Source: an uncultured Erysipelotrichaceae bacterium
GTDB taxonomy: Bacteria > Bacillota_I > Bacilli_A > Erysipelotrichales > Erysipelotrichaceae
Assembly (NCBI GenBank): GCA_902795525.1
Contig: CADBLN010000029.1
Location: forward strand, 1 to 15,502
DNA: 15,502 nucleotides
Reading direction: 5' to 3'
Shown here: piece after piece, positions 6,051-14,306 of the stretch
Layout of the letters: every line of letters starts with the position of its first letter
How positions within the stretch are numbered: the first letter of the stretch is position 1
Position numbers and translations under genes: made by a program
The notes under the pieces: model-generated
Seen by the model: only the letters and a program-made list of their open reading frames with translations
Told to the model about the DNA's origin: nothing
Database searches by the model: none

Positions 6051-6710
6051 CAATTTCTTTGCTTCCACATAAATGTCATAAAAGAATTCTACATCTTCCC
6101 AAGACAAACTCAGCGACCTCACCTCAATTAAGTTTTCTTTTAAAAAGTTTACTGAACAGTATTTGTCACCAATCTTATTTTGAAATTCCCTATATTCTTC
6201 GTAATTCTTAAAGCTCCCATCACCATTAACAGCTAATTGCATAAAGTCTTTTTTATACTTGCTGTGCAATAGTGTCTTATTCTTGTATTTATCATTAACC
6301 AGCACTTCAAAAAAACACTTCTTAAGCTCTTCATCAGCTCTAAAATTTGCGTGCACCCCACAATTATCGGTAAACTCAAAATTATCATAAAAGTTAATGA
6401 TTGAGCATATATCCTCAAACAATGGTTTTAGCTCACTTAAAGGAAATGGGTTTAGAACTATTTCCACATTAAGAAAAGCCCCAATGCTGTTGTCTTTAAC
6501 AAACTTCCCCTTCCCAGCAACAAGCTCTTTTAATTTTGTTAAACCTGTTTTTATATACGTTCTAGACCGCCTTTCATAGGTAACCGCAAATTCAATCTCT
6601 AACCCACAGCAATCTTCAACATCAAAAAACACCTTCTTATCGCTATCTTTAAAAGCAAGAAGTCTTTCATAACTCTTCCTGTCAAAAAATCTTCTAATTA
6701 TATGCTTCAT
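6033..6710 (-). CDS. Putative amidoligase (glutamate-cysteine-ligase-like fold, Amidoligase_2 type)
   Basis: 225 residues. Motifs in order match the predicted amidoligase family (PF12224) related to gamma-glutamylcysteine synthetase: GLEIEF at 36-41 (metal/ATP-binding Glu pair), DNSIGAFLNVEIVLNPFPLSE at 73-93 (the D-S-Ghhh-hEhhhsP segment), CGVHANF at 117-123 (the cGhHhh motif) and VNFLKENLIEVRSLS at 187-201 (the nEhR motif). Such enzymes are expected to join a carboxylate to an amine using ATP, modifying peptides or making small amides; the substrate here is unknown. No signal peptide, so it is cytosolic. It lies 52 bases downstream of a permuted papain-like peptidase gene on the same strand, with no terminator between. 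Family firm to moderate; substrate open. Confidence 0.72.
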   Translation of the reverse strand: MKHIIRRFFDRKSYERLLAFKDSDKKVFFDVEDCCGLEIEFAVTYERRSRTYIKTGLTKLKELVAGKGKFVKDNSIGAFLNVEIVLNPFPLSELKPLFEDICSIINFYDNFEFTDNCGVHANFRADEELKKCFFEVLVNDKYKNKTLLHSKYKKDFMQLAVNGDGSFKNYEEYREFQNKIGDKYCSVNFLKENLIEVRSLSLSWEDVEFFYDIYVEAKKLKKSLQ

Positions 6711-6762
6711 ACTACTTCTCTAACTAAATATTAAAATAAATTTGTGAAATTTTAATGTATAA

Positions 6763-7311
6763 CTAGCTCTCTTTATACATATGTGGATATTGGACAAGTT
6801 GACCTTGATAGATTATCTTGGCACCAGATATACCCATAAAATCCATGGGTTGTGCAATATTGCCCATCTCTAAAAAGACCTCAATGTCACCTTTATTAAG
6901 AGCATTCATTACAAACTTTGAACAATATAAGGCTCTATCCCTTTCATAATTCACATGAAATCCCGCCAATAACAAGCCTAAAACATCATACTTATATAAG
7001 CTCTTCTCTTCTTCTATTGAGCTAATGTACTTAATGATATTGTCATATTCATATTCACTGATCTTAATTTCCAATATTAAAACCTGTGTTTTATTAAACC
7101 TTTTGAATGTCCCATAATAAACTGATTCATGCACAAATCCACCAATAAATGGGTTATAGGCATTTAATCTACCAAATGAACACATATCAGAAAGGTCTTT
7201 GTTTAAACTTATTGATGAATGATTATATTTCTTGCCTTTTAAAACCTTTAGTAGCCTGGATAATATTGTTCCAGTTTGCGATAAAACAACATACACACTT
7301 TTCTCATTCAT
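6763..7311 (-). CDS. Circularly permuted papain-like (NlpC/P60, YiiX-type) cysteine peptidase
   Basis: 182 residues from ATG at 7311; a TTG at 7314 is equally well placed behind AAAGGGG. The pattern KKYNHSSISL (His near residue 31) comes before ALYCSKFVMNAL (Cys near residue 130). This order, His first and Cys later in a YCSxFV helix, marks the permuted papain-like fold of YiiX/YebB/LRAT relatives rather than classic NlpC/P60. GGFVHESV at about 58-65 may supply the polar third residue. No signal peptide or membrane segment, so it works in the cytosol. These proteins act as amidases, peptidases or acyltransferases. Placed just upstream of an amidoligase, it may undo or complete the same peptide/amide bond. 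It is transcribed from a promoter at 7341-7369. Confidence 0.72.
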   Translation of the reverse strand: MNEKSVYVVLSQTGTILSRLLKVLKGKKYNHSSISLNKDLSDMCSFGRLNAYNPFIGGFVHESVYYGTFKRFNKTQVLILEIKISEYEYDNIIKYISSIEEEKSLYKYDVLGLLLAGFHVNYERDRALYCSKFVMNALNKGDIEVFLEMGNIAQPMDFMGISGAKIIYQGQLVQYPHMYKES

Positions 7312-7340
7312 CAACGACTTACCCCTTTCAATGTGAATTA

Positions 7341-7369
7341 ATTATACATTTCCTTTTTTCCATTCACAA
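7341..7369 (-). promoter_or_regulatory. Promoter of the peptidase-amidoligase pair
   Basis: Minus strand: TTGTGA (7369-7364), 17 bases, perfect TATAAT (7346-7341), about 28 bases before the start codon. Confidence 0.55.
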
Positions 7370-7370
7370 G

Positions 7371-7407
7371 AAAAACCCCTCCATTAGGTTGTCCTAATTT
7401 TGGGGTT
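7371..7407 (-). terminator. Terminator of the nucleotidase/Cys-repeat operon
   Basis: Minus strand: AACCCC, then an inner ATTAGG-ACAA-CCTAAT stem, then GGGGTT and TTTCTT. The outer and inner stems are separated by short unpaired bases. It lies 16 bases past the stop codon at 7424. Confidence 0.8.
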
Positions 7408-7423
7408 AAGTTCAATTACTCTA

Positions 7424-9241
7424 CTACTTATCAATGATATCTGACACAACATCTACAATATCTTTTCCAGCACTGACTCCTTGTTTCTTCTCATATGCAC
7501 CAGATTCCTCCTCAAATGCACCCTTTATACTTTCAACATCGTCTACTAATCCAGCTACACTTGCGACTTGATCAAACCCAAGTATTGAAGCGATATCCGA
7601 GATGATTGTAGCTTTCTCTGATATACCTAGCTCTCCTTCTTCTAGGGTTGCCTTGATATCTCTTCCTGACACAAAGACATTGATGACCGTTGAGATGCCT
7701 GGTATACCTAATAAGTCGGCAATCTGTCCCATATTATCTAGTGATTCATCAGATTTGAAATTTGGTTTTAATAATGGAAGCATGAGTTTTACTAAAATTC
7801 CATAGTTGTTTGTGCCTTTTGGTACATAGTTAATTAAAGCTTTTTCTTTAACCAACCTATCCAGTTCTTCTTTATTATTTTGTATAAGTTCTTCAGGTAA
7901 TACTAAGCCTATATTTTGTTCAGCCAAATCATCATTCTTTAATTCCAGTATTGTAGATAGTTGGTTATCATCTTCAATATCACAGATGGCGATGTCTGGT
8001 TCATTTTCTACAACACTTTCTTTAAAACCTTCAAAATCACTTGTTGAAACTTCTAAGTAATGTTGTCTTTTTAGAAGTTTTATCAATTCTTCGTTCAAAC
8101 TACATACCACCACACTCTTATCTTCAACTGATGGCTTAAACTTATCAGGACCATCGGCAATCTTTTCTTTAGTTATTGGTAGCCCGTTTTTCTTAAAGAA
8201 GAAGAAAGCTGCCCCTACTAAGGCAATAGCACCTGTTCCTGCAATCACTAAAGGTATTGGATTTTTCCTAGGAATCTCTTGGCTAATCTTTTCTTGACAT
8301 GTCTTACATGTCTTAGTCTCTAGACCTGTTGAAACATATGATGGTTCTTTTTCAACACTCCACTCTTCTGGATATTTATGACCTAGTTTAGGTAGTACAA
8401 CTTCAACATCTTCATCACATCTTTCACAATGGCATATCTTTAAACCATCTTCTTCACATGTGGCCTCTTTGGAAGTTTTACCTTCATCCAACTTGTGGCC
8501 TAGAGCTTTTAATACTACCTTTTTTTCATCATTACATCTTCTACAAGTCTCATGAACATGCCCATCTTCTGTACATGTTGGTTCGACTCTTTCTTCCACA
8601 TAATCATGGCCTAATTTTTGAATTGTTGCGGTATTTTTATCACCACATCTTGTACATGTGTTTGTCTCTAAACCATCCTCTGTACAAGTGGCTTGTTTAG
8701 TGATGACTTTTGTATAATTATGACCTAAGGCATTAATGGTTGTTTGATAAGAATTGCCACACCTTGAACAAGTATGTGTTGCACTACCATTACTTAAGCA
8801 TGTCGCATTGGCTGTAACTGTTGTCACATGATTATGACCTAAAGCAGGAATACTAGAACTACCAAGGTTTGTCCCACACCTACTGCATGTTCTGGTTTGT
8901 GAACCTTGACTAGTGCATGTTGCGGAGTTTGTTACATTTGTCACTACCGAGTGCCCTAATGCTGTACCAGCTACTGTTACAGTAGCGTTATGACTGCATC
9001 CAGGTGTATTACACATGACTGAAACAACCTGATCACTTGTACAAGTGGCATCACTGTTAATTGCGGCAACAACTACAGTGCCTAAATGAGGTGGAGTTAA
9101 GCTAGAGCATAACGGACAATCACCATAAACTTCTCCAACTGATAATCCATGAACAGTAAAATAATCATGTTTAAATGAATAAGTACCTATACTAAAGAAA
9201 ACAATTACGAGTATAAATAGTTTAGCTACTTTTCTTTTCAT
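7424..9241 (-). CDS. Single-pass membrane protein: extracellular Cys-rich repeats, cytosolic receiver-like domain
   Basis: 605 residues. Signal peptide/anchor at 5-22. After CPLC (42-45) come seven repeats of ~38 residues, each [AP]TCTxDGxxxxTCxRC then a LGH linker, at about 65, 107, 146, 184, 221, 260 and 300; the last has lost its first Cys. Each repeat offers three Cys and a His, a plausible zinc site, as in many surface proteins of gut Bacillota. A transmembrane helix spans 329-349, followed by KK, so the C-terminus is cytosolic. Residues 375-490 look like a CheY-type receiver with D421 (DIAICDIED) and K475 (YVPKG), but the acidic pair at strand 1 is missing (VVVCSLNEE), so it is probably a pseudo-receiver. 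Residues 500-605 are an unrecognised helical domain. The ATG overlaps the nucleotidase stop (ATGA). Function unknown; sensor or scaffold suggested. Confidence 0.85.
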   Translation of the reverse strand: MKRKVAKLFILVIVFFSIGTYSFKHDYFTVHGLSVGEVYGDCPLCSSLTPPHLGTVVVAAINSDATCTSDQVVSVMCNTPGCSHNATVTVAGTALGHSVVTNVTNSATCTSQGSQTRTCSRCGTNLGSSSIPALGHNHVTTVTANATCLSNGSATHTCSRCGNSYQTTINALGHNYTKVITKQATCTEDGLETNTCTRCGDKNTATIQKLGHDYVEERVEPTCTEDGHVHETCRRCNDEKKVVLKALGHKLDEGKTSKEATCEEDGLKICHCERCDEDVEVVLPKLGHKYPEEWSVEKEPSYVSTGLETKTCKTCQEKISQEIPRKNPIPLVIAGTGAIALVGAAFFFFKKNGLPITKEKIADGPDKFKPSVEDKSVVVCSLNEELIKLLKRQHYLEVSTSDFEGFKESVVENEPDIAICDIEDDNQLSTILELKNDDLAEQNIGLVLPEELIQNNKEELDRLVKEKALINYVPKGTNNYGILVKLMLPLLKPNFKSDESLDNMGQIADLLGIPGISTVINVFVSGRDIKATLEEGELGISEKATIISDIASILGFDQVASVAGLVDDVESIKGAFEEESGAYEKKQGVSAGKDIVDVVSDIIDK

Positions 9242-10710
9242 TCAACTACCTCAAGTCGATCATCCACATCAAATCCTAGGTGCTTATTCTCGCCAAAGTA
9301 TTCTAGTAAGTTTTGAACATCACTAGTCGTTAATACTCTTGGTTCCCCATTTTGTCTAACTTCATTTAATGTAATATTCAAGAAATCTTCTAGATTGTTG
9401 TAGTGAAAGTCTTGAAGACCAACAGTATATATCTTGTTGTCATCTATTTCTTCGCCATCTAGTTTACATTCCAGTAGCTTGTGCTCTGACTTAGAATATT
9501 TAACACGCATTCCTTTTGATAGTTGATAGAATTCAGTGTGATTACCAATCCAAGCTTCGTCACGATAAATATATAACAACATCTTTTTAAATTGAGCCCC
9601 AGTCACTTTTATGCCATATACTTTACTCTCATATGGATAACACTCAGTAAAGTCTTGGAAAGTAACAACTGGTCCCATTTTTTCTTTTCGAATAGATCCA
9701 GAACCCATTAAGAAGATATCCACTCCCAATGTATCCTTCATCGCATCCGCAAAGACACCACCCATCTCTGTCTGCATCCACCTATCAGGGTGAGTAAGTT
9801 CATAGTCAAAATTTGCCACTGTTTTAGCATACTTTAAATCTGTTTTTTCTTTAATAGAATAAACTAGACTTCGAATTCTACTGTCCTTAGGACATGTTTC
9901 TTCATTTATAGGTATGGCTTGCCACTTATAGGAATCAATACAGTTATTCTCTGTATCAATGACAATATCAAACCTACCTATTTGGTCTGTACCTGTACCA
10001 GCTTGGGTAATGACAATATTATTTACTTCTTCTGCTTCAGATAATAGTGTATGGGAGTGTCCACCAATGATGATATCCACACCCCAACTAGGGTCTAATA
10101 ACCTTGCGAGTTTCTTATCTTCTTCATAACCAATATGTGTTAAAAGGACTGTTAAATCTATGTCTAAAGCATTATAGGTATTACAGATTTTACCTACCTC
10201 AATAGCCGCATCCTCAACACCAATAAATGAGCCAAAATAGTTCTCACTTTTAGTTTGGGAAATTACTTCTTCAGTTAGTATGCCGATGAAGAGAATCTTC
10301 ATCCCATCTATTTCAATTATCTTATACGGTTTAAATAACCTTGTATTATTACTTTTGATATACAAATTAGCATTAACAATTGGAAAATCTGCCATCTTTT
10401 CTAAGAATAGTAGATGCGCTACTCCATAATCTGTTTCATGATTACCTAATGTAACAACATCAGGAGCTAGATGGTTAATTATTTCAATGGTGGATAAACC
10501 TCTAAACTCACTGTCCAAAACTGACCCTCTAAACATGTCACCGGCAATGACATATAGAACATTAGGATCAACATTGCGACACTTTGTAAGATAACCCGAC
10601 AACATGGATACTCCACCAGTAAGCACTTCGTCTACTTTTTCAGCAAAAAAATCTCCGTGCATATCATTGGAATGTAGAAGGGTGATACGCTTCAATCTTT
10701 CTTCACTCAT
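9238..10710 (-). CDS. UshA-type metallophosphatase / 5'-nucleotidase without signal peptide
   Basis: 490 residues. The N-terminal calcineurin-like domain has all motifs: HSNDMHG (D16, H18), GDMFRGS (D58), GNHETDYG (N90, H91), THIG (H192) and GGHSHT (H218, H220), which bind two metals. The C-terminal domain (about 300-480) is 5_nucleotid_C: GSGSIRKEKMG, then FQDFTECYPYESKVYGIKVTG. Enzymes of this kind split nucleoside 5'-monophosphates, cyclic 2',3'-phosphodiesters or nucleotide sugars. Most are exported; this one starts MSEERLKRITLLHSND with no signal or anchor, so it is predicted to be cytosolic. ATG 10710 follows GGGAGATC. The 3' end overlaps the next gene by four bases, coupling it to a membrane protein whose C-terminal domain faces the same compartment. 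Substrate unknown. Confidence 0.92.
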   Translation of the reverse strand: MSEERLKRITLLHSNDMHGDFFAEKVDEVLTGGVSMLSGYLTKCRNVDPNVLYVIAGDMFRGSVLDSEFRGLSTIEIINHLAPDVVTLGNHETDYGVAHLLFLEKMADFPIVNANLYIKSNNTRLFKPYKIIEIDGMKILFIGILTEEVISQTKSENYFGSFIGVEDAAIEVGKICNTYNALDIDLTVLLTHIGYEEDKKLARLLDPSWGVDIIIGGHSHTLLSEAEEVNNIVITQAGTGTDQIGRFDIVIDTENNCIDSYKWQAIPINEETCPKDSRIRSLVYSIKEKTDLKYAKTVANFDYELTHPDRWMQTEMGGVFADAMKDTLGVDIFLMGSGSIRKEKMGPVVTFQDFTECYPYESKVYGIKVTGAQFKKMLLYIYRDEAWIGNHTEFYQLSKGMRVKYSKSEHKLLECKLDGEEIDDNKIYTVGLQDFHYNNLEDFLNITLNEVRQNGEPRVLTTSDVQNLLEYFGENKHLGFDVDDRLEVVE

Positions 10711-10744
10711 AATTATGATCTCCCTAATTATTATCTTTTTCTAT

Positions 10745-10753
10745 AGTATAGCA
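10745..10753 (-). promoter_or_regulatory. Extended -10 promoter of the nucleotidase operon
   Basis: Minus strand TGC TATACT (10753-10745), an extended -10 with no good -35 at the expected distance, 35 bases before the ATG. Confidence 0.45.
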
Positions 10754-10773
10754 TACAAACAATTCACAATAAC

Positions 10774-10812
10774 GAAAAAACCATTACTACTTATGATAAG
10801 GTTCATGGTTTT
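10774..10812 (-). terminator. Terminator of the metG-rlmH operon, overlapping rlmH
   Basis: Minus strand: AAACCAT pairs with ATGGTTT and an inner CTTAT-C-ATAAG can form; the T-run TTTTTT follows. The left arm lies inside the last rlmH codons. Confidence 0.6.
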
Positions 10813-11251
10813 GAATGGTATAAGCTCTATAAATTTGTTCTAAAAGAATAACTCTGACTAAATTATGGGGAAAAGTTAAATCAGATAATTTCCATACGAA
10901 GTTTGCTCTGTCAACAACCTCTTTACTAACCCCAAGAGATCCCCCTATCACAAAGGTAATATCAGAACTATGATAGGTATTGATTTCATTTATCTTCAAA
11001 GCTAACTCTTCACTATTTAGAGGTTTCCCCTTTAAATCCAATAAGATGACAAAACTATCAGCTTTGATTTGTTTGAGAATTCTTTCTCCTTCAACTTGTT
11101 TTATTTTATTTTCAGGATACTGATTGTTAGATTCATCCTTGACTTCAATGATTTCTAACTTGGTGTATGCAGATACTCTTTTAGAATATTCAGCTACCAA
11201 TTCTTTAGTAGCTGATTCCTTGAGTTTTCCAACACAAACAAGCCTAATCAA
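10787..11251 (-). CDS. rlmH: 23S rRNA (pseudouridine1915-N3)-methyltransferase RlmH
   Basis: 154 residues, the usual length for RlmH. It matches along its whole length: MIRLVCVGKLKE at the start, LLDLKGKPLNSEE near 70-82, the SPOUT knot FVIGGSLGVS at 100-109 (SAM binding), and the C-terminal FPHNLVRVILLEQIYRAYTI...HEPYHK ending typical of the family. The enzyme methylates pseudouridine 1915 in helix 69 of 23S rRNA on the assembled ribosome. The start codon is TTG, with GGAG ten bases upstream; the TTGA overlaps the metG stop codon, so translation is coupled to metG. It shares the T-box controlled transcript of metG. Confidence 0.97.
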   Translation of the reverse strand: MIRLVCVGKLKESATKELVAEYSKRVSAYTKLEIIEVKDESNNQYPENKIKQVEGERILKQIKADSFVILLDLKGKPLNSEELALKINEINTYHSSDITFVIGGSLGVSKEVVDRANFVWKLSDLTFPHNLVRVILLEQIYRAYTIQNHEPYHK

Positions 11252-13176
11252 AGTATTTCAGCTCCATCATCAACATCTTCAAACGAAACAACTTCTAATT
11301 GTCCATTTGAATCTTCAGCTGTTAAAATCATTCCTTGTGACTCAACACCACGCAATACTGCTGGTTTTAAATTGGCAATAAAGGCTAGTTTTCTTCCAAT
11401 TAATTCCTCTGGTTTGTATCTTTCAGCTAAACCCGAAACAATCTGTCTTTCTTCGCCACCAGCTGTTAACTTAAATACCAACAGCTTATCTGCCTTAGGG
11501 TGTTTTTCACAACTCAATACCTTTCCAACTCTTAACTCCAACTTACTGAAATCATCAATAGAAACTTCATCTTTATGCTCAACAACAACCTTTGTTTGTG
11601 CAAGCTTTTTTTCAATTTTCTCTAATGTTTCTTTCTCGTCCAATCTTTGGAATAAAGGATGAGGCGTATTTGTCACTTTGTGATTGTCTTCCAATTGGCC
11701 AAATGTTTCCAGGCTATCATAACTTCTAACATTTGTGTTCAATTGATCTAAGACATTTTTGCTGGTTTCTGGCATGAATGGTTCTAACAAAATAGCCCCA
11801 TATCTAATACCTTCACACAAGTTATACAGCACTTTATTCAAAATTGGTTTATTTGACTCATCTTTCGCAAGAACCCATGGTTCTGTTTCGTCGATATATT
11901 TGTTACATCTTCTTAACAAATTCATAATATCCTCAATTGCGTCACCAACTCTTAATTCATTCATATGCTGCTCAACTTGATTAACAGTTTCATAGGCGCA
12001 CTTAATTAAATCTTCATCGACTGCAGTCATTTCTAGTTTTGAAGTATTAATTGTTCCATCAAAATATTTATTGACCATCGCAAGAGTACGATTAACTAGA
12101 TTTCCATAAATGTTTGCCAGATCAGAATTTATTCTTTCAACAACTAATTCCCAAGTAATGGTTCCATCCTGGGCAAATGGCATTTCATGAAGAACATAAT
12201 ACCTGACAGCATCTACGCCAAATAAATCCACTAAATCATCCGCATAAATCGCATTGCCCTTACTTTTGGAAATCTTGTCAGTACCTACCAACATCCAAGG
12301 GTGACCAAACACTTGTTTTGGCAACGGTTGCTTCAAAGCCATCAACATAATAGGCCAGTAAATGGTATGAAATCTAACAATATCTTTACCAATCAAATGT
12401 AAATCAGCAGGCCAATACTTTTCATATAACTCATCACTTTTTTCACCCTGATGATAACCCAAGCCGGTAATATAGTTACTTAGGGCATCTATCCAAACAT
12501 AGACAACGTGATTTTCATCAAAATCAACAGGAATCCCCCATTTGAATGAGGTTCTAGAAACACACAAATCCTGTAATCCTGGTTTAATGAAATTATTTAA
12601 CATCTCATTCTTTCTGGATTCAGGCTGAATGAACTCAGGATGATTTTCAATGTGTTCTTCTAACTGTTTTTGATATTTGCTGAGTTTAAAAAAGTAAGAT
12701 TCTTCTTTCTCTTTATGAACTTCAGATCCACAAGTTGGACATTTCCCATCAACCAGTTGAGATTCAGTCCAGAATGATTCACAAGGGGTACAATACCAAC
12801 CTTCATATTCACTCTTATAGATATCACCTTGATCATAAAGCTGCTTAAAAATCTTTTGAACTTCAACTTCATGATAATCATCTGTAGTTCTAATAAACTT
12901 ATCATATGAGGTATTCATCAAATCAAAGATTCTCTTAATTTCACTAGCTACTTCATCAACATATTCTTTTGGTTGTTTACCTGCTGCCTTGGCTTTTTCT
13001 TCAATTTTCTGACCATGTTCATCTGTTCCTGTTTGAAAACGAACATCATAGCCAGTCATTCTTTTATAACGAGCAATCGCATCAGCCATTACAATTTCAT
13101 AAGTATTGCCAATATGAGGTTTTCCACTGGCATAGGCTATTGCTGTCGTAATGTAATATTTACCTTTGTTTTTCAT
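11248..13176 (-). CDS. metG: Methionyl-tRNA synthetase, with C-terminal tRNA-binding domain
   Basis: 642 residues from the ATG at 13176, which has GGAGGG upstream. An upstream in-frame ATG at 13218 lies inside the T-box terminator region and is not a likely start. Class I synthetase signature: AYASGKPHIGN (residues 15-24), zinc knuckle CTPCESFW...KCPTC around 130-150, and KISKSKGN near 300. Anticodon-binding helical domain at about 350-520. The last ~100 residues are an OB-fold tRNA-binding domain (DFSKLELRVGKVLSCEKHPKADKLL), giving the dimeric form. It charges tRNA-Met for initiation and elongation. It is the first gene of an operon with rlmH and is controlled by the methionine T-box at 13186-13383. 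Confidence 0.98.
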   Translation of the reverse strand: MKNKGKYYITTAIAYASGKPHIGNTYEIVMADAIARYKRMTGYDVRFQTGTDEHGQKIEEKAKAAGKQPKEYVDEVASEIKRIFDLMNTSYDKFIRTTDDYHEVEVQKIFKQLYDQGDIYKSEYEGWYCTPCESFWTESQLVDGKCPTCGSEVHKEKEESYFFKLSKYQKQLEEHIENHPEFIQPESRKNEMLNNFIKPGLQDLCVSRTSFKWGIPVDFDENHVVYVWIDALSNYITGLGYHQGEKSDELYEKYWPADLHLIGKDIVRFHTIYWPIMLMALKQPLPKQVFGHPWMLVGTDKISKSKGNAIYADDLVDLFGVDAVRYYVLHEMPFAQDGTITWELVVERINSDLANIYGNLVNRTLAMVNKYFDGTINTSKLEMTAVDEDLIKCAYETVNQVEQHMNELRVGDAIEDIMNLLRRCNKYIDETEPWVLAKDESNKPILNKVLYNLCEGIRYGAILLEPFMPETSKNVLDQLNTNVRSYDSLETFGQLEDNHKVTNTPHPLFQRLDEKETLEKIEKKLAQTKVVVEHKDEVSIDDFSKLELRVGKVLSCEKHPKADKLLVFKLTAGGEERQIVSGLAERYKPEELIGRKLAFIANLKPAVLRGVESQGMILTAEDSNGQLEVVSFEDVDDGAEIL

Positions 13177-13185
13177 AATGAATCC

Positions 13186-13383
13186 CTCCAATAAAAAAGT
13201 ACCTTTAAAGGACGTCATGGACGTGGTACCACCTTACTTGCTTCTCAATACGTTAACGCCGCATTACGTCCTTACCTATTAGATAAAGCAACTCCAAGAC
13301 CATGTTCACTATATCTCACTAATGACTTCCAGCACCCGTCATCTCTCTATAAGCTACCTATAGCTACTCTTCTCTTCACTGTC
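13186..13383 (-). promoter_or_regulatory. T-box riboswitch, methionine-specific, upstream of metG
   Basis: Minus-strand leader. The T-box proper, AAGGTGGTACCACG, is at 13235-13222. Stem I elements are visible upstream: an AGTA loop-E segment near 13350, AGAGAGATGACGGGTGCTGGAAG around 13345-13325 and the specifier loop GTGAACATGGTC, whose ATG (13303-13301) is the methionine codon. Downstream, GTACC can pair with GGTAC, enclosing CGTC-CAT-GACG, and is followed by TTTTTT at 13198-13193, the terminator. Uncharged tRNA-Met would pair with the specifier and with UGGU of the T-box, favouring the antiterminator and metG expression. Confidence 0.93.
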
Positions 13384-13389
13384 TTTTGT

Positions 13390-13418
13390 ATTATAAGAAT
13401 AAGTTATTTATTTTTCAA
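13390..13418 (-). promoter_or_regulatory. Promoter of the metG T-box leader
   Basis: Minus strand: TTGAAA (13418-13413), 17 bases, perfect TATAAT (13395-13390). Predicted start near 13383, just ahead of stem I. Confidence 0.75.
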
Positions 13419-13449
13419 AATCAATATTTATTTCCTAAACCTATCTATG

Positions 13450-13458
13450 TGTTATATT
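13450..13458 (+). promoter_or_regulatory. Extended -10 promoter of the histidine phosphatase gene
   Basis: TGT TATATT at 13450-13458, an extended -10 without a clear -35, then AGAGG at 13469-13473 and ATG at 13481. It is divergent from the metG promoter. Confidence 0.4.
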
Positions 13459-13480
13459 AATATAGATTAGAGGAAACACA

Positions 13481-14236
13481 ATGAAACTAATATTTATTCG
13501 CCATGGCGATCCTAACTATGTAACAGATCGCTTAAATGAAACAGGACTTAAAGAAGCCTCCTCTTTAAAAGAGTATCTTACAGGTAAAGAATTAGGAAAT
13601 ATCTTTGTTTCACCTTTAGGCAGAGCAAGACAGACAGCTGAAATTGCTCTTGGCAGTTTGGAAAATGTTACCACGTTTGATTGGCTAAGAGAATTTAATA
13701 CTCAACTCGATTTAAATAATCATCCAGACATTCAAATTGCTTATAATGTTAAACCAATAATGAATGGAGAATATAAACTAAGAGAAACATGGGATATGCT
13801 TCCAAGATTTTATTATGGTAATCCAGAACTTCACGACCCTAAACTTTGGAAAGAGACCATTTTGTCAAAATACTCGCAACATGTTGAACAATATGATTAT
13901 GTAACTAAAGAGTTTGACAAGCTATTATCCAAGTATGGCTATGTAAGAAGTGGATCACATTATCAAACAGAACAAGGCAATCATGAAACATTAACATTCT
14001 TTTGCCATTTTGGAATCATTTGCGTGATGTTATCCCATTTAATGAATATTTCTCCATATGTTTTATTACAGAACATATGTATCCCACCTACAGGAATAAC
14101 CACCGTTTATACCGAAGAAAGGGAAAAAGGAATCATTAATTTTAGAACCACCCAAATTGGTTCAACTCCTCATTTGGAACAGCCATCATTTAATGGGCGT
14201 TTCGTAGAAGTATTTGAAGATGAAGGAAGACATTAA
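13481..14236 (+). CDS. Histidine phosphatase (phosphoglycerate mutase-like) family protein
   Basis: 251 residues. The catalytic RHG is at 7-9 (MKLIFIRHGDPNY), the second arginine at R48 in SPLGRARQTAE, an acidic residue at E71 (WLREF), and the second histidine H176 in FFCHFGII. These complete the phosphate pocket of the branch-1 histidine phosphatases. The protein is longer than small family members such as CobC or PhoE-type phosphatases (~200), with an insert of ~70 residues between the acidic residue and the second His, so the substrate cannot be named; a phosphorylated metabolite is expected. No signal peptide, so cytosolic. It has its own promoter divergent from metG and appears monocistronic; its 3' end converges on the ncRNA candidate. 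AGAGG eight bases before the ATG supports the start. Confidence 0.92.
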   Translation: MKLIFIRHGDPNYVTDRLNETGLKEASSLKEYLTGKELGNIFVSPLGRARQTAEIALGSLENVTTFDWLREFNTQLDLNNHPDIQIAYNVKPIMNGEYKLRETWDMLPRFYYGNPELHDPKLWKETILSKYSQHVEQYDYVTKEFDKLLSKYGYVRSGSHYQTEQGNHETLTFFCHFGIICVMLSHLMNISPYVLLQNICIPPTGITTVYTEEREKGIINFRTTQIGSTPHLEQPSFNGRFVEVFEDEGRH

Positions 14237-14289
14237 TACACTTTTGCGGCTTTGTTAATTTTACGAACAATTTCATTTTTTGTAATCAA
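14233..14289 (-). CDS. Doubtful 18-codon peptide or gene remnant
   Basis: TTG start behind GTGAGG reading LITKNEIVRKINKAAKVY then TAA; it overlaps the convergent phosphatase stop codon. It looks like the first helix of a longer protein cut off by the stop. It could equally be chance. Confidence 0.15.
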   Translation of the reverse strand: MITKNEIVRKINKAAKVY

Positions 14290-14306
14290 ATATTTTACCT
14301 CACCGT

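Noticed and set aside
8458..8700. Plus-strand frame inside the Cys-repeat gene
   Set aside because: It arises from the periodic repeat coding on the opposite strand and has no ribosome site.
13177..13218. Longer metG reading frame starting at 13218
   Set aside because: These codons are the T-box terminator stem and U-run; GGAGGG directly before the ATG at 13176 marks the true start.
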